Positions 47,951-57,750 are shown, numbered from the stretch's first letter. The stretch: 64,000 nt of DNA from Maioricimonas rarisocia (GCF_007747795.1 NZ_CP036275.1:7184001-7248000), one strand, 5' to 3'. The notes: generated from the sequence alone by a model not told the origin. Numbers and translations are program-made.

Positions 47951-49393
47951 ATGTTGCGAGTTAGAAGTTGCGTGACGTTGCTGATACTGCTGGCGGCCAG
48001 CCTGGCGCCACAACCTGCCGTCGCGGATCCGCCCGAAACACACGAAGTCGAGCCGGGACCGTTCCGGGTGACGGTCGAACTCGACGGTGTGTTCGAATCG
48101 CAGTCGATGCACGAGATCATTCTGCAGCCGGAAGTCTGGAGCGGCCTTGTTGCGATCAAAGCGGTCGACCAGGGAACCCGGGTCGAGGAAGGAGAGCAGG
48201 TCCTCTGGCTCGACACGGACAAGATTGAAAATGAGATCCGCGACCTCGAATTTCAGATCGAACAGGGACAGCTCTCGCTCGAACAGAAGGAAGTCGAACT
48301 GGCCACGCTCCGCAAATCCGTCCCGCTCGATATCGAGGCGGCCGAACGCTCCCGGCGGATTGCGGTGGACGACCTCAACTATTTCCTCGAGACCGACGAA
48401 GACCTGCGCCGCCGCTCGGCCGAAGAATCGCTGCTCTCCGCGAAGTACAGCCTCGAGTACGCCCAGGAGGAACTCGAGCAGCTTGAGAAGATGTATCGGG
48501 CCGATGACCTGACCGAAGAAACCGAAGAGATCATCCTCCGGCGGGCCCAGCGTGACGTGGATCGGCGGCGATTCCTGCTCGAAACGACCCGGGCCCGCTC
48601 CGAGCGGCAGACATCGACCGAGATTCCCCGCGAGAAGGTCCGCCTCGAAGAGGCCGCCAACCGTTCCCAGATCGCCCTGACTCGTGCCCACACCACCCTT
48701 CCGGCGCAGGTCAAGACCGCCGAGATCGAACTGGCGCGCCTGAAGCATAGTCAGGAGAACCTCGAACGAAAGCTCGCCGACCTTCAGGCCGATCTGGAAC
48801 AGATGACGGTCACCGCCCCGGCCGATGGCATCGTCTTTTACGGCAGCTGTCAGCGTGGGAAGTGGCCCGAAATCGAGGCCCGTGCCAAGCAGCTTCGCAA
48901 GGGAGGGACGGTTCCCGCCAACACGGTCCTGATGACGATCGTCACTCCCGGCCCCTCGGTCGTCCGTGTTGACGTGCCCGAGAAGGAACTGCACGCACTG
49001 CTGCAACCCCGGGAAGGCTACATCACCCCCGACGCCTACCCCGACCTGCGTCTCCAGGCGGAGTTCACGCGGGTCAACGCGATCCCGATCAAAGATGGCG
49101 TTTTCGACGGGACGGTGCTCTTTGACTTCAAGCCGGGCAAGCAACAGATCTTCCCCGGAATGAACTGCACCGTCACGCTCGTGGTGTTCGAATCCGAAGA
49201 CGCATTGACTGTTCCGAAGAAGGCGGTCTTCACCGACGAAACGATCACAGGTGAGAAGCACGTGTGGGTCGTCGACGACGCCGGTGGGCACGAGCGCCGC
49301 AACGTCACGACCGGAGCCTCATCCGACAATCGGGTGCAGATCACCGCAGGACTCGATGCCGGCGATTCCGTCCTCCTCAGCGCACCGGAGTGA
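47951..49393 (+). CDS. Exported HlyD-like (membrane fusion) protein
   Basis: This 480-residue protein has a signal peptide (LLILLAASLAPQPAVA). It shows the periplasmic adaptor layout: a barrel/lipoyl strand FESQSMHEIILQPEVW with GTRVEEGEQVLWLDT, then two long coiled-coil arms. The arms run from about residue 95 to 290, with LEYAQEELEQLEKMYRADDL at the turn. A second lipoyl half has VTAPADGIVFYGS, and a C-terminal beta barrel includes TVPKKAVFTDETITGEKHVWVV. Unlike normal cases, no ABC, RND or MFS partner lies beside it. The following gene starts three bases after its stop. Confidence 0.88.
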   Translation: MLRVRSCVTLLILLAASLAPQPAVADPPETHEVEPGPFRVTVELDGVFESQSMHEIILQPEVWSGLVAIKAVDQGTRVEEGEQVLWLDTDKIENEIRDLEFQIEQGQLSLEQKEVELATLRKSVPLDIEAAERSRRIAVDDLNYFLETDEDLRRRSAEESLLSAKYSLEYAQEELEQLEKMYRADDLTEETEEIILRRAQRDVDRRRFLLETTRARSERQTSTEIPREKVRLEEAANRSQIALTRAHTTLPAQVKTAEIELARLKHSQENLERKLADLQADLEQMTVTAPADGIVFYGSCQRGKWPEIEARAKQLRKGGTVPANTVLMTIVTPGPSVVRVDVPEKELHALLQPREGYITPDAYPDLRLQAEFTRVNAIPIKDGVFDGTVLFDFKPGKQQIFPGMNCTVTLVVFESEDALTVPKKAVFTDETITGEKHVWVVDDAGGHERRNVTTGASSDNRVQITAGLDAGDSVLLSAPE

Positions 49394-49396
49394 GCC

Positions 49397-50608
49397 GTGC
49401 CTCCGACCACCCGATTGCTGATGTCCGCTGCACTACTCGCACTGCTCACGCTGTCGGCGACTGTCGGCCGGGCTGACGATGCGCCCGCTGCAACGGTCGA
49501 GACGCCCGAAGCCCCCGCGACTGCGGGCGAAGCAACCGCGCCGGAACCGGTCACGGAAGAAGCGATTGCCGCGGCGATCGAGCGCGGCGTCGACTTCCTG
49601 GTTGAATCGCAGAATGCGAATGGCTCGTGGGGCTCGCCGACGCGCACCAAGGGCCTGAACATTTACGCGCCGATCCCGGGGGCACACCACGCGTTTCGTG
49701 CGGCAGTCACGTCCCTCTGCGTCGCCGCACTGTGCGACATCGACAGCGACCGTGCCGACGCCCGCTCCGCTCTGGAGCGGGGAGAGAACTGGCTGATCGA
49801 GAATCTGCCGACCGTCCGCCGCGCGACGCCCGATGCCATCTACAACGTCTGGGCACACGGTTACTCCATCCAGGCGCTCGTCCGCATGGCACAGCGGACC
49901 GAAGATGCCGACCGACGGGAAATCATTCGCGACCTTGTCGAGCAGCAGTTCGACCGGCTTGCCCGCTACGAATCGGTCGACGGCGGATGGGGCTATTACG
50001 ACTTCGACGTCGGCTCGAAGCAACCGGGGGGCAGCTCCATCAGCTTCGTGAACGCCGCCATCCTCATCGCCCTCTACGAGGCCCGCGAGGCCGGCTTCGA
50101 GCCTCCCGAACGACTCGTCCAGCGGGCCATCGACGCCACGCAGCGGCAACGACTCCCCGACTTCAGCTATCTGTACGGCGAGTACCTCAAGTGGCAGCCA
50201 CGACGGGGCATCAACCGGCCGGGCGGGAGCCTTGGTCGCTCGCAGGCCTGCAACGCGGCACTTCGCCTGTGGGGGGATGAGAAAATCACCGATGAAGTCA
50301 TTGCCGTCTGGCTGCAGAAGCTGCTTGACCGCGGCGGCTGGCTCGATATCGGACGCAAGCGGCCGATCCCGCACGAGGCCTGGTTTCAGGTGGCGGGATA
50401 TTTCTTCTACTTCGGCTACTACTACGCCGGCTACGAGATCGAGATCCTCCCGGCCGATGATCGTACTCCGTACCAGCAGGGACTTGCCCGCGTCATGCTG
50501 GACCGTCAGGAGAATGACGGCTCGTGGTGGGACTTTCCGTTCTACGACTATCACCAGCCGTACGGAACCGCGTTCGCGCTGATGACGCTCGTCCGCTGCC
50601 AGCGGTGA
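49397..50608 (+). CDS. Exported prenyltransferase/squalene oxidase-repeat protein
   Basis: This 403-residue protein has a signal peptide (SAALLALLTLSATVGRA), an Ala/Pro/Glu-rich spacer and then an alpha-alpha barrel of terpene-cyclase-like repeats. Repeat motifs include FLVESQNANGSWGS, LARYESVDGGWGYYDF and RVMLDRQENDGSWWDF, all with the QxxxGSW pattern. No DxDD or DCTAE cyclase motif is seen, so a catalytic cyclase is unlikely. Binding of a lipid or polymer fits better. It begins with GTG at 49397, three bases after the HlyD-like gene; an ATG at 49421 is an alternative. Confidence 0.85.
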   Translation: MPPTTRLLMSAALLALLTLSATVGRADDAPAATVETPEAPATAGEATAPEPVTEEAIAAAIERGVDFLVESQNANGSWGSPTRTKGLNIYAPIPGAHHAFRAAVTSLCVAALCDIDSDRADARSALERGENWLIENLPTVRRATPDAIYNVWAHGYSIQALVRMAQRTEDADRREIIRDLVEQQFDRLARYESVDGGWGYYDFDVGSKQPGGSSISFVNAAILIALYEAREAGFEPPERLVQRAIDATQRQRLPDFSYLYGEYLKWQPRRGINRPGGSLGRSQACNAALRLWGDEKITDEVIAVWLQKLLDRGGWLDIGRKRPIPHEAWFQVAGYFFYFGYYYAGYEIEILPADDRTPYQQGLARVMLDRQENDGSWWDFPFYDYHQPYGTAFALMTLVRCQR

Positions 50609-51533
50609 GCGGTCACGGTGCAGACGATGGCGTTCCGCGCCGCCGGCACGGGGCCGAGTGGCATCAGGAGTACCTCGCAAACAGCCGCTAATCCCGGCTC
50701 CCCGCGGATGGTCCATACACCTCATGTGACCGTGCCTGATCGGCACAGGGAACTGAAGCCCGACTCCAACCATCAGCCGATGCCGGGCCGGGTCCGTCCG
50801 CTCATTTGCCCCGCGGGATCTGAACGTTCGCTGGCCAGGAACCGGGAAACTCCTCGCTGCTCCTCCCGGTCATCCCGGAAGTCTGCGCCTGTCTGAAACG
50901 GGTTGCAGACTTCATCAGAAATTCGCGATCTCTCCCGAACTCATGCGCCGCGGCAGTTTACGGTCAACCGGATGGTCTACGGGAAAACACCCTCTGCCAC
51001 AGTTTTGACCTGCTGGTATACTTGATCCATCGCGACAGCGATGACCGTTGTCGCCGGGAGGCTGAACGCCGGTTCATCCCGCTGAATGCACTCGACAGCG
51101 AACCGGCCGTTTCAGGACCGACCGTGTGTGCCGGCACGGAGACGGCTTCCAGTTTGGCCACACACAACGAGAACGACTTCTGCCGACGCAGGATGCGCAG
51201 GCCCGTCGAGAATGCGTCACTCCGACTGAAACGCTTTCACGTTGCTGACGGTTTGCGAACTCTTGAAAGGAATCCTGCCATGTCGAGAGCCCTTTGCTGT
51301 ACCGGGCTGGTGGTAGCCGACGTCACCAGTGTGATGTCCTCCCTGACCAGCCAGTTTGAAGCGGGACAGATGGCACTCACCCTGCTGGTTGCCACGGTGT
51401 CCCTGGCACCTCTGGCCTGGCGGGTGGCGAATCGCGTCCTTTGAACGGGCTTGCCCCCGGCACGCACGACTGCCCCATGGAGGCTGAAACACCCGGAGGC
51501 TGACTTCGGTGCGTCCAGTTCGGTCCACCGACG
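50609..51533. other. Long intergenic region with one possible small ORF
   Basis: About 925 bp between the terpene-cyclase-like gene and the first sulfatase. The only candidate gene is a 54-codon frame at 51280. A TATACT at about 51017 lies in the middle but has no matching -35. I see no repeats of the main families here. Confidence 0.5.
51280..51444 (+). CDS. Possible 54-residue membrane peptide
   Basis: The short frame starts at ATG with AAAGGA about 9 nt upstream. It codes for a peptide with LVVADVTSVMSSLTSQFEAG, then the hydrophobic MALTLLVATVSLAPLAW, and ends RVANRVL. Such small single-helix proteins are common and hard to prove. Composition and ribosome site support it, but no relative comes to mind. 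Confidence 0.4.
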   Translation: MSRALCCTGLVVADVTSVMSSLTSQFEAGQMALTLLVATVSLAPLAWRVANRVL

Positions 51534-53078
51534 TCAGTCCTTCCGGACCGGTTTCGGTCGCCGCATCCTGCCGTTGCGTTCCCATCCGATCGGCTCCGCC
51601 GGATCATGGTCGGAGTTCGCAGCAGGCATCTGCGCGCCGACGGCAGTCCGCCACGCGTCCAGGTCCGACTTCAGACGCCGCGTCATTGCCGGTCGCCGCG
51701 CGGCCAGATTGTCATCCTCGTGGATGTCCTCTGCGAGGTTGTAAAGTTCCAGCGGCTCGCCGGCGTGGCGTTCGATCAGTTTCCATTCGCCCGAGCGCAC
51801 GGCGCTGTGCGGCACCGCCCCCATCATGTGATAGTGGGGATAATGCCAGTACAGATTCCGTTCCGGAAGCGCCTCTTCTTCTCCGCTCAACACCGGCACC
51901 AGTGAACGGCCATCAAGCACCGGGCGGACCGCTTCGGGAACCGCTACGTCGACCGCCTCGAGGATCGTCGGCAGCCAGTCCATCGAGATAACAGGTTCGT
52001 CCGAGACGCTTCCCGATTCTGTCACGTCCGGCCAGCGGACAATCGCCGGCACGCGTACACCTCCTTCGTAGATCGAGCCCTTCCCCTGTCGCAGCGGCAG
52101 ATTCGACGTCCCATAGTTATTCCCGGTCAGATCCGTCAGCCCGCCGTTGTCCGACGTGAAGACGACCAGCGTCTCGTCGTCGATCCCACTCGCTTCAAGC
52201 GTTTCCATCAACCGCCCGACTGACTCATCCAGCGAACGGACCATCGCCGCATACACCGGGTCGCGGTGCCGTAGCGTCTTCGCTGACGCTTCGATCTTCT
52301 TCCGGAAGTACTCCACGTCGTCCGGCTTCGCCTGCAGGGGCGTGTGGACGGTGTAATACGCGAAGTACAGAAAGAACGGTTGGTTTTCGCCTGCGGCACC
52401 TTCAATGAACTTCACCGCTTCGTCCGTCAGCCGGTCGGTCAGGTACTCGCCTTCTTCACCACCCGGCGGCAGGGTGCGGAACAGGTTGTTCTCTTTCCGC
52501 GTTTCCCCTTTGCCGCGACCATACGGCCAGAAGTAACTCCGTGGCGCGCCTCCTTCGTGCCCGCCGATGTTCACATCGAAGCCCTGCGTTTCGGGATAAT
52601 ACTCCGGAAAGTTGCCATCCGAATTGATGTCGGCCGGACGGATCCGTGGCGTCAGATGCCACTTGCCGACGTGGGCGGTTCGGTAGCCGTGTTCCTTGAG
52701 AATCTCGGCAATCGTGACGTGCCGATGCTCCAGCTTCTGCGTCCAGTCCGGGATCGTGACCGGCGTGTTCGTGATCGGATGCCCGGGAATGAAGTCCGTC
52801 ACATGCAGCCGGGCCGGAGACTGTCCGGTCAGCAGCGCAGCTCTTGTCGGCGAACAGACCGTGCAGGCCGCGTATGCATTGGTGAACCGCATTCCCGAAG
52901 CAGCCAGCCGATCGATGTTCGGCGTCTCATACAGATCGCTGCCGAAGCAGCCCAGGTCGGTCCAGCCGAGATCATCCACGAGGAGCACGACGACGTTCTG
53001 TCGCTCTGCCGCACGGGCCGTCCCGCAGCACAGAAGAATCAACGTCAGAAACGCACACCAGTATCTGTTGTTCATCAT
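51534..53078 (-). CDS. Secreted sulfatase (type I)
   Basis: This 514-residue sulfatase has a signal peptide (LTLILLCCGTARA) and the N-terminal metal site VVVLLVDDLGWTDLGCFGSD. The formylglycine motif is CSPTR (C75), followed by LLTGQSPAR. HVGKWHLTPR and FTSDNGGL carry further active-site residues. HYHMMGAVPHSAVR resembles S1 sulfatases acting on sulfated glycans. The C-terminal tail is basic (RNGRMRRPKPVRKD). It is the second of two neighbouring sulfatases on the minus strand; 27 bp separate it from the upstream copy. It probably acts in the periplasm or at the cell surface on algal sulfated polysaccharide. Confidence 0.95.
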   Translation of the reverse strand: MMNNRYWCAFLTLILLCCGTARAAERQNVVVLLVDDLGWTDLGCFGSDLYETPNIDRLAASGMRFTNAYAACTVCSPTRAALLTGQSPARLHVTDFIPGHPITNTPVTIPDWTQKLEHRHVTIAEILKEHGYRTAHVGKWHLTPRIRPADINSDGNFPEYYPETQGFDVNIGGHEGGAPRSYFWPYGRGKGETRKENNLFRTLPPGGEEGEYLTDRLTDEAVKFIEGAAGENQPFFLYFAYYTVHTPLQAKPDDVEYFRKKIEASAKTLRHRDPVYAAMVRSLDESVGRLMETLEASGIDDETLVVFTSDNGGLTDLTGNNYGTSNLPLRQGKGSIYEGGVRVPAIVRWPDVTESGSVSDEPVISMDWLPTILEAVDVAVPEAVRPVLDGRSLVPVLSGEEEALPERNLYWHYPHYHMMGAVPHSAVRSGEWKLIERHAGEPLELYNLAEDIHEDDNLAARRPAMTRRLKSDLDAWRTAVGAQMPAANSDHDPAEPIGWERNGRMRRPKPVRKD

Positions 53079-53105
53079 CGCATCCTGTCGTGAATTTGTG
53101 AGCTC

Positions 53106-54590
53106 TCAGGGACGGACCGCGTCGGCCGGCACCGGCATACGAGCCTGCATCTCCAGGAGTGCCGCGTCGAGGCGCTGTCGCAACTCCCGGGCCCGCTGCG
53201 GCTGCTCGCCACTCAGATCATGCTGCTCCCCGAGGTCGTTCGCCAGATCGTACAGTTCGTCCCGATCGTCATCGTAGAAGTGAATCAGCTTGTACCGGCC
53301 GGCGCGGATCGCCGACTGCGGCGTCGTCCGGCTGACCGCGAAGTCGTTGATGCCGATCCCGACCTGCGCATCTTCGTATCCCTTCTCCGGGTGATAGTAC
53401 GGGAAGTGCCATACGACATCGCGTGAGGCCATCGCATCCTCGCGCCCCTCAAACAGCGGCAGCAGGCTCTCACCGTCGAGCGCCTGATCCGCCGTCGGTA
53501 GCCCCGCCACGTCCCGGAACGTCGCGAACAGATCGGTCCCGGTCACCGGCACGTCGCAGGTCGTTCCTGCTGCCACATGGCCGGGCCAGCGGACGATCAT
53601 CGGCACGCGGATGCCTCCCTCATACAGGTTCCATTTGCTGCCACGCAGCGGTGCATTGTCGGCGTACTCGGGATGCCCGCCGTTGTCCGACGTGAAGACC
53701 ACCAGCGTGTTCTCCCGCAGCCCCAGCTGGTCCAGGGCATCCAGCAGTTGTCCGACATAGCGATCGAGCGTCTCGACAAAGGCTGCGTAGTGGGCCCGTC
53801 GCTCCGGATCGCCTGGCCGGTCGGCTGCCTCATCGCGGTACTTCTCATGCAGCCAGGTTGTCGGCGCACGGACCGGCGTGTGCACGAAGTAATGCGAGAC
53901 GTACATCAGAAACGGCCCGTCCCGATGCTGCTTCATGAAGCGGATCGCATTCCCGGTCACGTCGTCGACGGGAAACTCACCCACCGCATATCGACTCCGC
54001 TCTTCTTCACTTCGCTTGCCGGCATAGGTGTGGCTGCCGAACGTCTCGATGGCGACGTCGAATCCCTGCTGCTGCGGTCCCTTCTCGGGACTCCAGCCGA
54101 GATACCGTCCGTAGTGTTCGGTGACGTGCCATTTGCCGGAGAAGGCGCTCACGTAGTCCGTGTCGCGCAATGACTCGGCGAGCGTCACTTCTTCAAGCGG
54201 CAGATCGCGTGTGTACGGCGGAGGCTGCAGCGACCGGACCGGCGGCGAGACGCCCTGTGGCTTGGTAACGAACTCGAACTGCAGCCGGGCAGGGGACCGC
54301 CCCGTCAGGATCGACGCCCGCGACGCCGAGCAGATGGGTGCCGGTGAATACGCGCTGGTGAACTTCATCCCCTCTTCCGCGAGTCGGTCCAGCCGCGGCG
54401 TTTCACATAGAGTCGCCCCGTAGCAGCCCAGATCACTCCAGCCGAGGTCGTCGGCGAGGATGAACAGAATGTTGGGCCGCTCCTGCGGACGGTCTTCTGC
54501 GGCGAGCGTGCCTGGCAGTCCGGCAATCAGGAGCAGCGCAAGGAGGGAACAGGCCCAGAGGCATCGAATGGCGGATCGGCGTGCGTGCAT
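53106..54590 (-). CDS. Secreted sulfatase with CSASR active site
   Basis: This 494-residue sulfatase has a signal peptide (LWACSLLALLLIAGLPGTLA). The metal site is ILFILADDLGWSDLGCYG. The modified-cysteine motif reads CSASR (C87), with Ala in place of Pro, still within the known C-x-P/A-x-R pattern. KWHVTEHYG and FTSDNGGHPEYADNAPLRG are typical. Start at 54590 gives a normal leader; the longer frame upstream does not. It shares orientation and a 27-bp gap with the sulfatase downstream and is divergent from the BNR-4 gene. The pair may remove sulfates at different positions. Confidence 0.94.
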   Translation of the reverse strand: MHARRSAIRCLWACSLLALLLIAGLPGTLAAEDRPQERPNILFILADDLGWSDLGCYGATLCETPRLDRLAEEGMKFTSAYSPAPICSASRASILTGRSPARLQFEFVTKPQGVSPPVRSLQPPPYTRDLPLEEVTLAESLRDTDYVSAFSGKWHVTEHYGRYLGWSPEKGPQQQGFDVAIETFGSHTYAGKRSEEERSRYAVGEFPVDDVTGNAIRFMKQHRDGPFLMYVSHYFVHTPVRAPTTWLHEKYRDEAADRPGDPERRAHYAAFVETLDRYVGQLLDALDQLGLRENTLVVFTSDNGGHPEYADNAPLRGSKWNLYEGGIRVPMIVRWPGHVAAGTTCDVPVTGTDLFATFRDVAGLPTADQALDGESLLPLFEGREDAMASRDVVWHFPYYHPEKGYEDAQVGIGINDFAVSRTTPQSAIRAGRYKLIHFYDDDRDELYDLANDLGEQHDLSGEQPQRARELRQRLDAALLEMQARMPVPADAVRP

Positions 54591-54780
54591 CGGAACTTCA
54601 GTATTGAAGGACGGAGAGAGTTCGCGCGTCCCCAGCATCGGCTGCGACCGCTGCCGGGTCAACCGACGCCGGCACACACGTTCGGACCTCGTGAGGTGGA
54701 CTGCGTCACAGCGGCCGTTGCGTTATCATCCGCGCCTGTGCGTCCCGACCGCGAATCACCGGAAGAGGTACCTGCAGGCC

Positions 54781-56235
54781 ATGCCGTTTCTCCGAATCCT
54801 CCTCGCTTTCATCATCGCAACGTGCTTCCTCGCGAATGCCGCCTCCGCCCAGAGCGACCGTGATGGTGAGGCCGTCACGCTTAACCGGAAAGCGGACGGC
54901 TACCGCGGCATCTGGTACATGAACCAGCCCTCCGGCGACGAGTACGTCTACAAGTACAGCGGCGGACTGGGCACCTACTGCGCGAAGCACAAACCGTTCG
55001 CCGTTTACTGCCCCGAGGTCGAGAAGACCTTCTTCTGCTACGGCGGCGCAAAGCCCGACAACGACCGCCGACTGCTGCATATGGTTTCGTACTTCGACCA
55101 CAAGACGAAGACGGTCCCGCGGCCCACCCTCCTGCTCGACAAGCAGACCAGCGACGCGCACGACAACCCGGTCATCTCGGTCGATGACGACGGGTACATC
55201 TGGATCTTCTCGACGTCGCACGGCACCAGCCGGCCGTCGTACATTCACCGCAGCCGCCAGCCGTGGGACATCTCCGAATTCGAGATAATCCCGGCGACGC
55301 GTCAGGACGGTGACGAGACGGTTCCCATCACGAACTTCTCGTATATGCAGGCCTGGCATCTGCCGGAGAAAGGGTTCGCCGCCTTCTTCACCCGCTACGG
55401 TTATCCAGCGGCCCGGACCATCTGCTTCATGAGCAGCCCCGACGGCAAGGAGTGGAGTGAGTGGCAGCGGATCGCGGCAATACACCAGGGGCATTACCAG
55501 ATCAGTGCCGCCGGTCGGTCCCGGATCGGCTCCGCTTTCAACTACCACCCCGACGGGAAGGGTCTCAACTGGCGGACGAACCTGTACTACGTCGAATCGC
55601 AGGACATGGGTGATACCTGGCAGACGGCATCGGGTGAGCAGCTCGAACTGCCGCTGCGGGACGTCGACAATGCCGCCCTCATTCACGACTACGAAGCCGA
55701 AGGTCTGAACGTCTACCTGAAGGACATCCGCTACGACGCCGACGACCTCCCGGTCATCCTCTACATCACCAGTCGCGGGTACGAATCGGGACCGAAGAAC
55801 GATCCCCGTACCTGGACGACCGCCCGCTGGACCGGCAGCGAATGGGAGATCCGGCCCGCCTTCACCTCGGACAACAATTATGACATGGGCTCGCTGTGGA
55901 TCGATGGCGACGGCCGCTGGCAGATCATCGCTCCTACCGAAACCGGTCCGCAGCCCTACAACCCCGGCGGCGAAGTCGCCAGCTGGATTTCCGATGACCG
56001 CGGCGCCACCTGGCAACAGCAGAAGCAGTTGACCGCCCGAAGCCCGCGGAATCACACGTACGTCCGCCGGCCGGTGAATGCCCATCCTGATTTCTACGCC
56101 CTGTGGGCGGACGGTCACGGTCGGCAGCCGTCATCGTCGAACATCTACTTCTGCAACCGGGAGGGGGACGTGTTCGTGCTGCCGCGACAGATGGACGGCG
56201 AGACGGCAAAGCCGGAGCGCGTGCCGTCGCCATAG
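54781..56235 (+). CDS. Secreted BNR-4 repeat protein, possible polysaccharide lyase
   Basis: This 484-residue protein has a signal peptide (ILLAFIIATCFLANAASA) and a beta-propeller of the BNR_4 type. Diagnostic parts are GYRGIWYMNQPSGDEYVYKYSGG, HDNPVISVDDDGYIWIFSTSHG and DDRGATWQQQK (an Asp-box). BNR_4 proteins include ulvan lyases of families PL24 and PL25, so cutting of a uronic acid-containing sulfated polysaccharide is a good hypothesis. The His in AHDNP and the later SHG may be catalytic. Starting at 54781 gives a clean leader. It is divergent from the sulfatases, with 190 bp between. Confidence 0.85.
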   Translation: MPFLRILLAFIIATCFLANAASAQSDRDGEAVTLNRKADGYRGIWYMNQPSGDEYVYKYSGGLGTYCAKHKPFAVYCPEVEKTFFCYGGAKPDNDRRLLHMVSYFDHKTKTVPRPTLLLDKQTSDAHDNPVISVDDDGYIWIFSTSHGTSRPSYIHRSRQPWDISEFEIIPATRQDGDETVPITNFSYMQAWHLPEKGFAAFFTRYGYPAARTICFMSSPDGKEWSEWQRIAAIHQGHYQISAAGRSRIGSAFNYHPDGKGLNWRTNLYYVESQDMGDTWQTASGEQLELPLRDVDNAALIHDYEAEGLNVYLKDIRYDADDLPVILYITSRGYESGPKNDPRTWTTARWTGSEWEIRPAFTSDNNYDMGSLWIDGDGRWQIIAPTETGPQPYNPGGEVASWISDDRGATWQQQKQLTARSPRNHTYVRRPVNAHPDFYALWADGHGRQPSSSNIYFCNREGDVFVLPRQMDGETAKPERVPSP

Positions 56236-56400
56236 GGCCGCATTCATCCGGCCGGAAATCCACCCGGCAATACCAGCACGAAGCGCCAGCGAGTGAACAG
56301 GCGGGCAGAAATGTCTGCCCCACCTTGCCGTGGGTGGCCGGGGTCGCAACGAGCGAACCGAGTGCCGCCCCCGGAATCGTTCCACCGCGAGCCGCCCCCC
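56236..56400. repeat. Cluster of dispersed intergenic repeats
   Basis: This carries ATTCATCCGGCCGG, then CAGCACGAAGCGCCAGCGAG, then GGGCAGAAATGTCTGCCCCACC, then an inverted CCGGGGTCGC-type phrase that matches 1550-1600. The same order of the first three occurs at 60484-60570. It lies between convergent genes and codes for nothing visible. Confidence 0.65.
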
Positions 56401-56482
56401 TGCAGTAGATGGCTGGGAGCTCGCCTGCGGCTCGACCGCCAGCCACCCGTTGGACGTTCGCAGGGCGATGCCCGGGCGGTAC

Positions 56483-57676
56483 TTACTGACCTTCCAGCAG
56501 GCGACGGGCGTCTCTGCACCGGCCGGCTGCGAGGAGTTCTGCAATCCGGTCGAGCCGCGCAGTCTCCTCCGGGTGCTCTGCCGCCTGTCGCTGACGCAGC
56601 AGTTCGAGAGGGAGCCGCAGATCGTCGGTTGTCGCAGTCGCCTGAAGCTCGCCCCGTTCGCGGCGGCGTTTCTGCACAACCTCGAGATCCCTGTAGCCGA
56701 ACTCGCGGCTCGGCTCGATCATCGTCCCCTCGCCCCAGTCGTTCCAGGTGGCGATCTGGATCAGCCGCGGCTTCATCTCCAGCGCCTGTTCGAGCGATGA
56801 CCGGAATGTCCGACCGTCGGCATCGTCGATTCGTCCCCAGCTCGCGTGGACCTTCGCCTCGGCATAGATGTCCCGGAAGCGGGGGACCACCACGGGAATC
56901 GCGTGCGGCCACTGGCGGGAACGCTCGCGGAACGCGGCATGCACATCCAGACCTTTCGCAGGAACTGGCCAGTCGAACGCACCAGTCGCCGCCGTCCGGC
57001 GATGATGCTGGCTGAAGTACGCCACGGGTCGATCGACGCTCTCGAGGCAGTCCGCCCACTCGGCGTCGGTCAGCCCGGTCTGGCCGAATGAGAGCAGCAC
57101 CGGACGGTCATCCAGATGGACGTAGCCGGGCAGAGTGAACCAGTGCTGTGCCAGCCAGTCGATCTCGGAGGCGACATGCGCCACACGCTCGGCCGCATCG
57201 AGCCGCCCGGCTTTGAGGAGCGCGGACACGGTCCGATCCTCGTAGCAGATCGCGAACTGCATTCTCAGACGCCCCGCCTGCTCGATCAGTCGGCGAGTAT
57301 TGCGGTGCAGAACGGCGTAATCGTGGACGTCCTCGAGTCCGTACCAGTCGACAATCACGCCATCGATACCGGCCAGCTTCATCAGCAGCAGGTGACATTC
57401 GAGCACATGGGGACCGCCGGAATCGTACGGGCCGACCAACGGCTGAAAGTGCGATGCGATCTGAGGCCGGTCGTCGACAACCTGCTCCGGATCGAACGCA
57501 TTCATCGTCCAGTGCCAGCCCCAGCGGTCGCTCACCGGTGGGGCCACATACCACGGCATGTAATGCGCAAGCAGAACGGGCCGTGTCGGTGTGGCATCCG
57601 GATCATCATCCGCGACGCCCCGACCGGAGAGCACGAACGCAGCAATCAGGACAAGCCAGGCTCGGGCATGAACCAT
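56483..57676 (-). CDS. Secreted GH99/GH71-like protein
   Basis: This 397-residue protein has a signal peptide (LVLIAAFVLSGRGVA) and a TIM-barrel pattern of the GH99/GH71-like group. Key blocks are RPVLLAHYMPWY, WTMNAFDPE, LMKLAGIDGVIVDWYGLED, QFAICYEDRTVSALL and RLIQIATWNDWGEGTMIEPSREFGYRDL. WNDWGEG-x-x-I-EP is a clear hallmark. It probably acts on a glycan, but the linkage is unknown. The helical C-terminal 60 residues are not part of the barrel. It is close to the esterase gene (75 bp upstream on the same strand). Confidence 0.85.
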   Translation of the reverse strand: MVHARAWLVLIAAFVLSGRGVADDDPDATPTRPVLLAHYMPWYVAPPVSDRWGWHWTMNAFDPEQVVDDRPQIASHFQPLVGPYDSGGPHVLECHLLLMKLAGIDGVIVDWYGLEDVHDYAVLHRNTRRLIEQAGRLRMQFAICYEDRTVSALLKAGRLDAAERVAHVASEIDWLAQHWFTLPGYVHLDDRPVLLSFGQTGLTDAEWADCLESVDRPVAYFSQHHRRTAATGAFDWPVPAKGLDVHAAFRERSRQWPHAIPVVVPRFRDIYAEAKVHASWGRIDDADGRTFRSSLEQALEMKPRLIQIATWNDWGEGTMIEPSREFGYRDLEVVQKRRRERGELQATATTDDLRLPLELLRQRQAAEHPEETARLDRIAELLAAGRCRDARRLLEGQ

Positions 57677-57750
57677 CGTCAGTCTCTCCGGTTCGGCCCA
57701 AGGCTTGAAAACGCACAGTCGCGACGGAGCTGTTCCGCCGTAGCGCGTCG

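Noticed and set aside
51006-51022. TTGACC and TATACT as a promoter
   Set aside because: The spacing is only a few bases, far too short for a sigma-70 promoter.
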